A stretch of 44,930 bases of DNA from RBG-16-66-20 sp049651845 (lineage in GTDB: Bacteria > Pseudomonadota > Gammaproteobacteria > Burkholderiales > SG8-39): contig JBASCW010000063.1 of assembly GCA_049651845.1 (NCBI GenBank), positions 1-44,930 of the forward strand, in the 5' to 3' direction. Shown one piece after another: positions 24,073 through 31,823 of this stretch; position 1 is the first letter of the stretch, and the number at the start of each line of letters is the position of its first letter. A program made the translations under genes and the position numbers. The notes below the pieces were generated by a model. It was not told where the DNA came from and ran no database searches. It saw only the letters and a program-made list of their open reading frames with translations.

Positions 24073-25361
24073 GACAGGTCGGCCTTGAACCGGCGGATCG
24101 GCCAACCGCGATAGTCGTGCAGATACCGATCGAGTTGCAATTCGGGCCGTGGCTGGCGGTACGCGAGCCGGATGAAGATCCGGCCACCGCCCAGTGGGTC
24201 GAACCAGGCGCGCTTGTCGCCCTTCTTCTTCTGCACGTCCACGTGGTGATCGCAAAGGGCGAGTGCACACGCCTCCGCGCTCATCGGTTCGGCGAAAACC
24301 CTGAATCGCTCGGTGAAGATAGTCGGAAGCGGAACGCCGGCAGCCGTCACCTGACCCAAGGCCTCGTGCGCTGCTGCGAACCGGTCATGCAGATTCGTCG
24401 CGCATCGGACGAAATCCGCGTCCTTGGCGATCGAGGCAACGACGAATCCCTGAATGTCCGAGCGCCCCGCCTCGGCTCTCAGCACATCGAATGCGTCCTG
24501 CAGCCGCCGGGCGACCGCCTCATACGCACGAATCGCCCTCAGGAGCGGTCCATAGCCGGGCTCGACTGCTTCGAGCCGATCATGCAAGCGCTCTTCCGTG
24601 AAATCACTGTCCTGGAACTCATCCTGCAGCTTCCAGAGTGCGGGGAAGGCCCCGAGATTCCGCACCTCCGCCCCGAGGAGAAGATTCTTCAGGAATCGCC
24701 GTTCGCGCACCTTGCAGGTTGCCGGCGCGAACGCATCCGCCAGTTCGACCCAACCCTTCTCTCCCCAACCGGACTTCAAACGGGGCGGGTTCTCGGCCAA
24801 ACCGCGCTGCACCGCCGCGGTCCAACCCGCTAGCACGGACTTTGCGCCCCGAAGGCCGTCCAGACCTCGATCTCGAGCCCAGGCGTCGGCGAGTTCTTCG
24901 GCATTCGGCCCAGGGTCGAGATGAACGTCCACCAGCCCGAGATGCGCTGCCAAGCGCTTGTAGACCCCGTGAAAGCCGAAGATTCGAGGCGTCTTCAAAT
25001 AGCTCGCGGCGTCCAGATACCCATGTCTCTCCAGCGCGCGCCGAGTAACGAGCGTACCCGGAACACCCCATAGCGACGGATCATCGCTCTTCGTCCGAAT
25101 CAGAGACTCGACCACGAGCCACTCCCACACGAGGTAGGGCGAGGTGTCCCGGAAGGCGGGATCATCCTCAAGCCCCTCGGTCACTAGCGCGCCGACAGCC
25201 ATAGCGGTGAGAAAGCGAATGCGCTGCATGCGCTCGCGCACGGCGGGTACGAGTTGAACGGCGAGTTGATCGGCGATCTGATACAAGCCGAGTGGATCGA
25301 GCGTTCCCTCGCTCGTTCCGGGCGGGTCGTAGCTTGTCAGAAACGGGAAGTCGATGGCCAC
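24069..25361 (-). CDS. Unknown protein, first gene of the helicase-PLD module
   Basis: 430 aa, GTG start at 25361. Not recognised. The N-terminus FPFLTSYDPPGTSEGTLDPLGLYQIADQLAVQLVPAVRERMQRIRFLTAMAVG suggests a helical domain. Further on are WEWLVVESLIRT, GFHGVYKRLAAHLGLVD, and a helical, probably coiled stretch at about 235-290. The C-terminal segment has CALALCDHHVDVQKKKGDKRAWFDPLGGGRIFIRLAYRQP, with a conserved-looking DHH and KKK-W-F. No nuclease, ATPase or membrane motif is seen. Its stop is fused to the PLD start (ATGA), so it is probably a structural or sensor subunit acting with PLD and helicase. It begins 84 bases after HerA. Confidence 0.7.
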   Translation of the reverse strand: MAIDFPFLTSYDPPGTSEGTLDPLGLYQIADQLAVQLVPAVRERMQRIRFLTAMAVGALVTEGLEDDPAFRDTSPYLVWEWLVVESLIRTKSDDPSLWGVPGTLVTRRALERHGYLDAASYLKTPRIFGFHGVYKRLAAHLGLVDVHLDPGPNAEELADAWARDRGLDGLRGAKSVLAGWTAAVQRGLAENPPRLKSGWGEKGWVELADAFAPATCKVRERRFLKNLLLGAEVRNLGAFPALWKLQDEFQDSDFTEERLHDRLEAVEPGYGPLLRAIRAYEAVARRLQDAFDVLRAEAGRSDIQGFVVASIAKDADFVRCATNLHDRFAAAHEALGQVTAAGVPLPTIFTERFRVFAEPMSAEACALALCDHHVDVQKKKGDKRAWFDPLGGGRIFIRLAYRQPRPELQLDRYLHDYRGWPIRRFKADLS

Positions 25362-25445
25362 AGAACCAGAGCTACCTACCCGCGCGATTGCCCGGCCGCG
25401 CTGCCGCCAAGTCCCTCATCTCACGCGGCCACTTTCATGGATGAT

Positions 25446-27137
25446 TTATCGTTCTTGACTACGCCACCGCTTCACGATGGCGTCCACGTCGAGGTCCGTC
25501 GGGCCGTCTTTCCACTTTGTGTAGAAATCGACATCATCGCTGTTGGGGGTCGGGTTGGGTCTGTCGAACTGAAGTCGCGTCGGGAGTGGGACGGCCTCCC
25601 CGAGGACCAATGCTTCGCCCCGTCCCAATCCCGCAAGGACGCTGACTAAATCTCCCTCGCTCTCGGGAACAAGGCTGCGAACGTAGGCTTGATCATCGGG
25701 GTTTGTGATCCGCAGACAGATGAACGTCCCGCATTGGGCGAGGACTGTTTCGGAGACTTCGTGAGGCCGCTGGCTGACCACCGCCAAACCAACGCCGTAC
25801 TTGCGGCCCTCCTTCGCGATGCGCTCCATCGACTTGCGCGAACCCGCGAACTGACTTTCGCTCGCGCGAGGAATGTAGGCGTGCGCCTCCTCGCACATCA
25901 GGAGAATGGGGAACTCTCGGTACTTTGGGTTCCAGTAGTTGAACTCGAACGCCAAGCGGCCAATCTGTGCAGCTACCGTGGGGCGTACATCGAATGGCAC
26001 CGATGATAGGTCGATCACTGTGACCGCTGCCTTCTGCGCACCAAGCCCAACGAAATCGCGCAACATCGCTGACAGTGACGCCGAACTGTTGCGCTTGATC
26101 GGCTTCAGAAGGAAGTCGTACCTCGTGTCATTGAGCTTACTTTCGATCCGCATGAGGAAGCGATCGAAGTCGCCGAACATCGGCCCCTGTCGGTTGCCCA
26201 CGCGCTCGACATTTTTTTCTCGCACCTTACTGATAACGTCGTCCAAGGAGAAGTAAATAGGCGTGTCAACCGTCACTCGCGGCAGACCGAGCGCCGGGAT
26301 TGCCGAGCTATTCTCTCTCTGGCGCCCCTCAAAGAGACAATCCCGGAAGAATGCCGTCTGGTTGGTGGCCTCCCGCTCACTGTGTTCAATCAACAGATCA
26401 CAGAGTTCTGCGTACGTCATTAGCCAGTACGGGATCTCCAACTCCCTCGCGTCAACATGTCGGACAATCGTCTCCGCGAAGGCGTAGTGGCGGTTCCCAT
26501 CCTCCCGCTTCCAGCAGTACTCCCCATGCAAGTCCAAAATGATGATATGGGCGCGGGGCATGACGGCGACCGTGCGCTGTACCAAGGCAGCGACCGTCCA
26601 AGACTTGCCCGATCCGGTTTGCCCAAGAATCGCGAAGTGACGCCCGAATAGGTTGGAGGGGTCGAGACAAACTTTGAGCGACGGATGAGTCGCCACCGTC
26701 CCTACGGAGAAGCCCTTCGACTGAAAGCGCTCGAACATCTTGCCGACTTCCGCCGAGCCGACTGCGTGAACTTCAGCCCCGGTTGTCGGATACCGACCAA
26801 CCCCACGGTCAAACTGCCCATCGGCATGGATGGAGCCGATCGGCGTAAGCCGCGCGATCCGCTTGGCGAAAGGCAATCGCGCGGTGTCCTCGCCTGGCGT
26901 CTCGATGGTCGGCGCGGCCAGCGCCTCCTGCTCCGTCATGCGGGTGACGATAGCCACAATGTTCACATCGTTCTGCCGGATGGCGACGTATGAGCCGATC
27001 TGTCCTACAAGAATGTCCTCGTCACCAATCGTGACGGTTGGCGCGCGTCCCTGATCGTCTTCGACGAGTGAGGCCGTGAGCTGATTCCCCTGAACATCGA
27101 CGACGTATCCGATCACGGTTTTGGCGGGTTGCGGCAT
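25446..27137 (-). CDS. herA: HerA-family ATPase of a SIR2-HerA system
   Basis: 563 aa. An N-terminal HAS-barrel-like domain (TVIGYVVDVQGNQLTASLV...VGQIGSYVAIRQ, about 7-66) is followed by the ATPase core: Walker A GQTGSGKS (172-179), LDLHGEY (201-207), Walker B ILLMCEEAHAYIPR (411-424), the VVSQRPHEVS sensor (453-462) and ITNPDDQAYVRS. HerA forms hexameric DNA translocases. Three bases separate it from the SIR2 gene, and SIR2-HerA pairs are known anti-phage systems (Nezha; Gao et al. 2020) in which the complex degrades NAD+ and/or DNA. Strand and order fit one operon. Confidence 0.9.
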   Translation of the reverse strand: MPQPAKTVIGYVVDVQGNQLTASLVEDDQGRAPTVTIGDEDILVGQIGSYVAIRQNDVNIVAIVTRMTEQEALAAPTIETPGEDTARLPFAKRIARLTPIGSIHADGQFDRGVGRYPTTGAEVHAVGSAEVGKMFERFQSKGFSVGTVATHPSLKVCLDPSNLFGRHFAILGQTGSGKSWTVAALVQRTVAVMPRAHIIILDLHGEYCWKREDGNRHYAFAETIVRHVDARELEIPYWLMTYAELCDLLIEHSEREATNQTAFFRDCLFEGRQRENSSAIPALGLPRVTVDTPIYFSLDDVISKVREKNVERVGNRQGPMFGDFDRFLMRIESKLNDTRYDFLLKPIKRNSSASLSAMLRDFVGLGAQKAAVTVIDLSSVPFDVRPTVAAQIGRLAFEFNYWNPKYREFPILLMCEEAHAYIPRASESQFAGSRKSMERIAKEGRKYGVGLAVVSQRPHEVSETVLAQCGTFICLRITNPDDQAYVRSLVPESEGDLVSVLAGLGRGEALVLGEAVPLPTRLQFDRPNPTPNSDDVDFYTKWKDGPTDLDVDAIVKRWRSQER

Positions 27138-27140
27138 CGG

Positions 27141-28169
27141 TCATACCTCCTTGGCGAGACGCTCGAAGCTCCAAAGGTCGGTATGTCCCGGCCCTGTTGT
27201 GCCCTTCAGAGAGCACTGCGTCTCGGCTACTACGATTACATTGGTCTTGGGACTCCATCGATTCCATGCGGTCACACTAAGGGCCTTGGTGAAGATCAGT
27301 ACCGTGAAGTCGGTTCGGGCAAGCGCAGCTTCAATGACCGCATTTACGTGCTCATCGGCGAACCCGTACCCAATGCAGACGAGCCGGTTGATGGGTGCGG
27401 CGTTGTGCCCCAAGCAACCGCGAAACGTAGACCATAACGCGGAGTACGGTGGGTTGACCGTATCCGCCGCCTTCCTGCGTTGCGGCGGAACCATTAGCCT
27501 CTTTGTCCCTGCCGGCGGTCCCGCGCCGAACCCGCACCGGCGAACGCCGTTGGTCGGGCATTCGTACCAACCGAGCGATCCATGGAGCTTCAGGAGGTGG
27601 ATGGGCTTCACGGTCTCGTCGAACTGCCTACTCCTGTGCGTCCCGCGGATTCGCCCAATTCGTTCCTCAAATACTGCCGGATCGAAGTACGAATGCTCCG
27701 CGCCTAGGTAGCCGTCGATCACCCGCACCCGAACATGTGCCGCCGCCCGCTCGATGAGCGGGTCGTAGTTCAGGCTAAACACTTTCACACACGGGTCCGC
27801 GTGTTGCGCGATTCGCCTGACAAACTCCCCGTGCAAATCGAGCGGCGGAGTCTTGGCCATGAACAGTTCCGCCAGCGCGGCCGTTACCAAGTGTCGATAT
27901 GGGGTATCGGTTGCACCGCCATCGTCCAATAGGTCCAAGGCATGCTCAATTCCATTTGCGCCGCCGTCGAGCTTCGCCTGAATGTCATCACGTTTCCCGG
28001 TATCCGCGATCGAGCCCTTAATGAGATCCCAAAGTTGGAACGCAAATGGGTAGCCGTTCCCGTTGAGATACGAGGAACCTGCCCCGAGGAGATAGCCGAC
28101 GCGCTGCGACTTGAGTTGTTGGGTTACCTTCGCCTCAAGCGCTGTAGTGAAGTCGGATGCTGCGACCAT
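27141..28169 (-). CDS. SIR2-domain NADase-like effector paired with HerA
   Basis: 342 aa. SIR2 fold: GYLLGAGSS (25-33, NAD+-binding loop), SLNYD (132-136, with catalytic N134), LLKLHGS with H196, and IGYGFADEHVN (267-276). These are the N and H residues needed by NAD+-hydrolysing SIR2 defence proteins. The neighbouring HerA gene follows after three bases. In described SIR2-HerA systems infection triggers NAD+ depletion or DNA cleavage by the supramolecular complex. That this protein is an abortive effector here is inferred from family and context. Confidence 0.88.
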   Translation of the reverse strand: MVAASDFTTALEAKVTQQLKSQRVGYLLGAGSSYLNGNGYPFAFQLWDLIKGSIADTGKRDDIQAKLDGGANGIEHALDLLDDGGATDTPYRHLVTAALAELFMAKTPPLDLHGEFVRRIAQHADPCVKVFSLNYDPLIERAAAHVRVRVIDGYLGAEHSYFDPAVFEERIGRIRGTHRSRQFDETVKPIHLLKLHGSLGWYECPTNGVRRCGFGAGPPAGTKRLMVPPQRRKAADTVNPPYSALWSTFRGCLGHNAAPINRLVCIGYGFADEHVNAVIEAALARTDFTVLIFTKALSVTAWNRWSPKTNVIVVAETQCSLKGTTGPGHTDLWSFERLAKEV

Positions 28170-28200
28170 GCGTCGCTACGCCTACCGCTGCAACCGGTGG

Positions 28201-28944
28201 CTATGCCGCGCGGCGTTCATCGACCGATCCGTACGTTGTGACCAGAAATCGGTGCAGTTCGCACATGTTCTTGTATTCAGGATGAGCCGCAAAGGAGCCA
28301 AGATCGAATCCCAAGCAGATCTCGATGTCCCTCTGCGAGAGGTAGTTGCCGTGGATCAGGACTTCGCGGATCTGGTCGGCGGGATCAGGATACTCGCGTT
28401 CGTCGGGGTCGTGGTTCTGGACCAGGAACTCACGGTAGCAGTGCACGATGACCGGCTTCGAGTGGCTCTGAATCTCCTCCACTACGCGGAGGATCTCAGT
28501 AATCTTGGTGTCGATCGCCGCCTGCGTGCTGAAGAAAATGTTGCCGTTGGGGTGGGCAGTGTCGTTGCGATCGTCCACCAGCTTGGCGTAAGTACCGATC
28601 TTGCTGTTGTCGCAGTCGATGAGCTTGAGGACGCGCAGGATGCTGCGCTCGTTCACCGCGCTGAAGACGAAGGGCGAGGTCGCTTCGAGGAGGCTCTTTT
28701 CAACGTCCTTGCCGAACCCGATGAGGCCCATCGCGAAGTCCTTGGGCACGGTCTGCTTGATCTGCCAGATGTTGAAATAGACGAAGCTCATGGTGAGCAT
28801 GTGATACGCGAGGAAGGCGAACTGGTACTTGCCATGCGTGTAGTTCGTCTCGAAGGCGTCCCAGAGGAACTCGACGTATTCCTGTTCCTTCGGGCTCTTG
28901 AAGGAGAGCGGTAGGTAGTTGCCCAGTTCGGCGGCTTCTTCCAT
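28201..28944 (-). CDS. HEPN-motif protein attached to the ABC-3C operon
   Basis: 247 aa from ATG 28944; a longer start at 28995 would overlap the ATPase gene by 41 bases. Not assigned to a named family. It is largely helical, and R126-N-D-T-A-H131 (followed by PNGN) is an Rx4H motif as in HEPN ribonucleases and HEPN-like toxins. Upstream helices include FAFLAYHMLTMSFVYFNIWQIK. It sits ten bases after the ABC-3C ATPase gene and 31 bases before SIR2. It could be an extra effector or antitoxin-like partner of the ABC system, or a member of the SIR2-HerA module. HEPN identity is inferred from the motif and helical context. Confidence 0.6.
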   Translation of the reverse strand: MEEAAELGNYLPLSFKSPKEQEYVEFLWDAFETNYTHGKYQFAFLAYHMLTMSFVYFNIWQIKQTVPKDFAMGLIGFGKDVEKSLLEATSPFVFSAVNERSILRVLKLIDCDNSKIGTYAKLVDDRNDTAHPNGNIFFSTQAAIDTKITEILRVVEEIQSHSKPVIVHCYREFLVQNHDPDEREYPDPADQIREVLIHGNYLSQRDIEICLGFDLGSFAAHPEYKNMCELHRFLVTTYGSVDERRAA

Positions 28945-28954
28945 CGTGGCTTGT

Positions 28955-30676
28955 TCAGAAACGGAATCCAAAGAGGCCGCCGTCTTCCTTGGCATCGGTC
29001 AGCGCGACAGGCAGCACATGTTTCCGGAGGTCGAAGCCGTCAATCTTCTCCTTGAAAGCATCGTCTTCGTTCATCGTAACGATGTATTGAAAGCCCAATT
29101 CTTCCGCGGTTTCGGTCCCGACCTTCAAGGCGCTGACAACTTGGCGGCCATCGACGCCATCGAAGAGGTGGCTGTCGTGGACCAAGAATCCGGGGCCTAT
29201 GCCACGCTTGGCGCAGAGACGCATGAGCATCATGTCGAAGCAGAAAATCTGCATGTTCTTGATGCCCTTGCTACGGGAACCCTGCATGGGAAACTGGAAG
29301 ATCGGGCCATTGGAGGTTTCCTCCACAGTCATGCTGCCGGCAGACTCGTAGAGTCGCTTCGATGTCTCCTCAAACGCGAGAATGGCCTCCGACAAGCGAG
29401 TCTTCTGCTCGGCGAAATCGCGCCGCAGGCGCAGAGTCAGGCGGTTTCGCTCGATCTCTAACTCGTTCTTGGTCCCCTCCAACTGCTCCGCCGCCTCGAA
29501 ACGTTGGCGCAGCGACTCAACCTCCGCCTCCCTGCGTCCTGCTTCCCCTTGCAGTCTGGAAAACTGATCCAGTGCACCGTGGCTCTGCAGGATACCCATC
29601 ACGGCAGCGCGCCGTTCGTCGTGTCGACGTTTCTCCTGCTCGCGCGCGGCGACGCGTTGTCTGGCCGTGTCCAACTCTCCGGCGAGGTAATCGCGCCGGT
29701 TCCGGATGACGGATTCGTGAAAACTCCGCACGTCCTCGTAGCGCTTGATGGCGACGCCGGGCAAGGCTACGCCCGCTTCCGCGTAGATGCTCTCCAGCTC
29801 CGCAAGCGGTGGCGGTGCTTCGGCCTGCATCGCGCGATCCAAGTCTCGGATCGCCGCCGCGTCGATCACATTGGCGTTCGAGAGATCATTGATTGTGCGG
29901 GTGAGCTGATCCGCTTCCGCCTCCATTTCCTCGTATTGAGGCAAAACACGGAACGCGGCGACTTGAGATCTAAGCTCATTCAGTCGAGCCTCGGCCACGG
30001 TCAGCTGGGTACGCAGATCAGCCGCCTTCCCGATAATACTGCCGAAGGCGCCGGCACCTGCCGCCTTCTTTAGTTCGATCAAGGTCTTTTCCCGATCCCG
30101 TACTTTCTGCCAGTCGCTAGCAATCTTCCAATCCAGTCCAAGCAGGTAAAGCAAAGCTACCTGATAGTCGCCCGCTTGCTGCATGGTTGACTGCTTCTCG
30201 GGAGTGGTGAACGCCCCGCTGAGTTGCCGGCGCACGACGTAGGCGAAGAGGGAACGGAATGTTGGGGCACGTCCATCACTCTCCGGAACGTGGTGCAACC
30301 CAAACATTTTCTCGCCAAGCAGTTCCACCCACTCCGAGTTGGAGAGGCTGGTCTTCCCTTTCAGAAAGCTGGCACCCTCTACATGAACTTTTGACTTCTG
30401 ATGGCCTGAGCGCTCCACGAGCACTTTTTCTCCACCGAGATTGAACTCCATGCCGAAGGTTTCATTGGCGAGCGCCGCCGAGCGGACAAGGGAATCCTTC
30501 CCGGGATCCGAACCGGTTAAGAAATGTACGATCTCGATTAAGCTGGTCTTGCCCGCTCGGTTTCGGGTCTGCTTATCGCTGGCGCCCGCCTCCTTCTGCG
30601 CGATCAGCACGTTCAGGCCGGACTTGAACTCAAGCGCCTTGAAAGTCGGAAGACTACTGAAAATGCGGTGGATCAT
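28955..30676 (-). CDS. ABC-3C system ATPase (DUF2326-type, SMC/Rad50-like)
   Basis: 573 aa. An SMC-type ABC ATPase: the N-terminal part has an unusual P-loop, NRAGKTSLIEIV (39-50), after LNVLIAQKEAG; the middle (about 185-440) is a long coiled coil (ELRSQVAAFRVLPQYEEMEAEADQL, RQRVAAREQEKRRHDERR); the C-terminus has FLVHDSHLFDGVDGRQVVSAL (Walker B/D-loop region) and QYIVTMNEDDAF. This is the DUF2326 pattern of ABC-three-component ATPases described by Krishnan, Burroughs, Iyer and Aravind. It is translated with a 4-bp overlap after the middle component and is predicted to sense DNA or a cell state and license the effector. Confidence 0.85.
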   Translation of the reverse strand: MIHRIFSSLPTFKALEFKSGLNVLIAQKEAGASDKQTRNRAGKTSLIEIVHFLTGSDPGKDSLVRSAALANETFGMEFNLGGEKVLVERSGHQKSKVHVEGASFLKGKTSLSNSEWVELLGEKMFGLHHVPESDGRAPTFRSLFAYVVRRQLSGAFTTPEKQSTMQQAGDYQVALLYLLGLDWKIASDWQKVRDREKTLIELKKAAGAGAFGSIIGKAADLRTQLTVAEARLNELRSQVAAFRVLPQYEEMEAEADQLTRTINDLSNANVIDAAAIRDLDRAMQAEAPPPLAELESIYAEAGVALPGVAIKRYEDVRSFHESVIRNRRDYLAGELDTARQRVAAREQEKRRHDERRAAVMGILQSHGALDQFSRLQGEAGRREAEVESLRQRFEAAEQLEGTKNELEIERNRLTLRLRRDFAEQKTRLSEAILAFEETSKRLYESAGSMTVEETSNGPIFQFPMQGSRSKGIKNMQIFCFDMMLMRLCAKRGIGPGFLVHDSHLFDGVDGRQVVSALKVGTETAEELGFQYIVTMNEDDAFKEKIDGFDLRKHVLPVALTDAKEDGGLFGFRF

Positions 30677-30921
30677 GACGCTTTCCGACTCAGAAGACCT
30701 TCGTGAAGCTCGATAGCTCCGATCATAAAGAGCAGATCGAGAGCAAGAACAAATCCGTCGTAGCGGAGGGGCGATGTTCCCTTCAGTTTTTTGTCATCTT
30801 GGCGCGGCAGTTCTTCCCAAAGCGCGGAAACCGTCTTCGACCGGGACAAGTGTTGCAATATGCGTGCCCCGACCGAGAGGAGGGCGCGGTCCTGTGAAAG
30901 ATGCTTGGATGGCAGAATCAT
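30673..30921 (-). CDS. ABC-3C middle component
   Basis: 82 aa. Small helical winged-helix-like protein (LLSVGARILQHLSRSKTVSALWEEL...LRYDGFVLALDLLFMIGAIEL), matching the ABC-3C middle component (MC) that links the effector CTD to the ATPase. Its start overlaps the effector stop by 4 bases and its stop overlaps the ATPase start by 4 bases, so the three are translationally coupled. Family call from size, fold pattern and position. Confidence 0.8.
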   Translation of the reverse strand: MILPSKHLSQDRALLSVGARILQHLSRSKTVSALWEELPRQDDKKLKGTSPLRYDGFVLALDLLFMIGAIELHEGLLSRKAS

Positions 30922-31823
30922 GATGCTGGTTTCCGCGGTGCTTCGAAGATGTCGCAGCGTTCAAAGTAATAGGCGATCACGGTCAACACCGCCAATTCGT
31001 GCTCGGGTGATCCTCGCCCGTCACCACCTGCCCAGGCCTGAATCTCAGCGAAGAGATCATTGGGTCGAAAGCCCCTGCGCAACTCCAGGTATCTTGCCTT
31101 GAAGGATTCCGCGATGCGCTCGCCGAGCGCTTCGTCGTGCCATTGCCTGAAAAACGCCTCTACCAGCGGCGCCTTCGCCATTCCAGCCTTCAGCAGCGTC
31201 GCGACGCTTTCAGATAAGGCGTTCGCCTCGATCTTCCCCATGGGGACATCTTTCACCTCTTGCGATATCGGCGCGGCCCGGCCGGCGATGGTTTCAAGCA
31301 CGACCTGCAAGTCGGCGAAACCCAACCTCAGCTTGGTCTCGTCCGATAGCGCGGCCGATCCAAACCATGATTGCAAATCGTTCGGTGCCAACTGGCGGAA
31401 AATCACGCGGAATTCTTCCAACCCCCACGGTTCCAAAGTGATTCCAGGATTCGCCTTTTCAAAGTCGAGAATGGCGGATTGCACATGCGGCGGCAAACCA
31501 TCCACGGCGTTGTGTGCGAAGACCCATTTGTCGAAATGCTGACCCCAGTGCTCCTTGGCACCTTCAAAATCCTCCTGAATCTTCTGAATGGCTTTGGCCT
31601 CGCTCATCTCGTTCGGGGCATACACCTGAAAAAGTCTCCGCTCTGATTTGAGGAAGCCGTCGTTCTTGCGGTCTCCCCGGTTGCCCCAGGGGCGGCAGGC
31701 CATGAAATCCGCTTTGTAGGCAAATCCCATCAGCTTCTCGAAAAAATCCTGAAACGCATCTCCCTTCGCTCGGAGGAAAGCGTTCTCGAACTTCTGCTCG
31801 TAGTAGGCCTGCTGAAGGTTCAT
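30918..31823 (-). CDS. ABC-3C effector with CTD and N-terminal nuclease-like domain
   Basis: 301 aa. The N-terminal half (about 1-140) resembles a degenerate restriction-endonuclease fold: GDRKNDGFLKSERRLFQVYAPNEMSEAKAIQKI, where D-G and Q-x-Y replace the usual D...ExK triad, then HWGQHFDKWVFAHN. The C-terminal half carries the ABC-3C CTD (KDVPMGKIEANALSE...EAFFRQWHDEALGERIAESFKARYLELR), which docks on the middle component. The ATG overlaps the stop of the hsdM-hsdS gene by 4 bases (ATGA). Effectors of this class are cut off until the ATPase senses invasion. Nuclease activity is uncertain because the Lys of the catalytic triad is not obvious. Confidence 0.8.
   Translation of the reverse strand: MNLQQAYYEQKFENAFLRAKGDAFQDFFEKLMGFAYKADFMACRPWGNRGDRKNDGFLKSERRLFQVYAPNEMSEAKAIQKIQEDFEGAKEHWGQHFDKWVFAHNAVDGLPPHVQSAILDFEKANPGITLEPWGLEEFRVIFRQLAPNDLQSWFGSAALSDETKLRLGFADLQVVLETIAGRAAPISQEVKDVPMGKIEANALSESVATLLKAGMAKAPLVEAFFRQWHDEALGERIAESFKARYLELRRGFRPNDLFAEIQAWAGGDGRGSPEHELAVLTVIAYYFERCDIFEAPRKPAS

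Noticed and set aside
22045..24114. 689-aa plus-strand reading frame
   Set aside because: Antisense to the PLD gene, which has two recognisable catalytic motifs.
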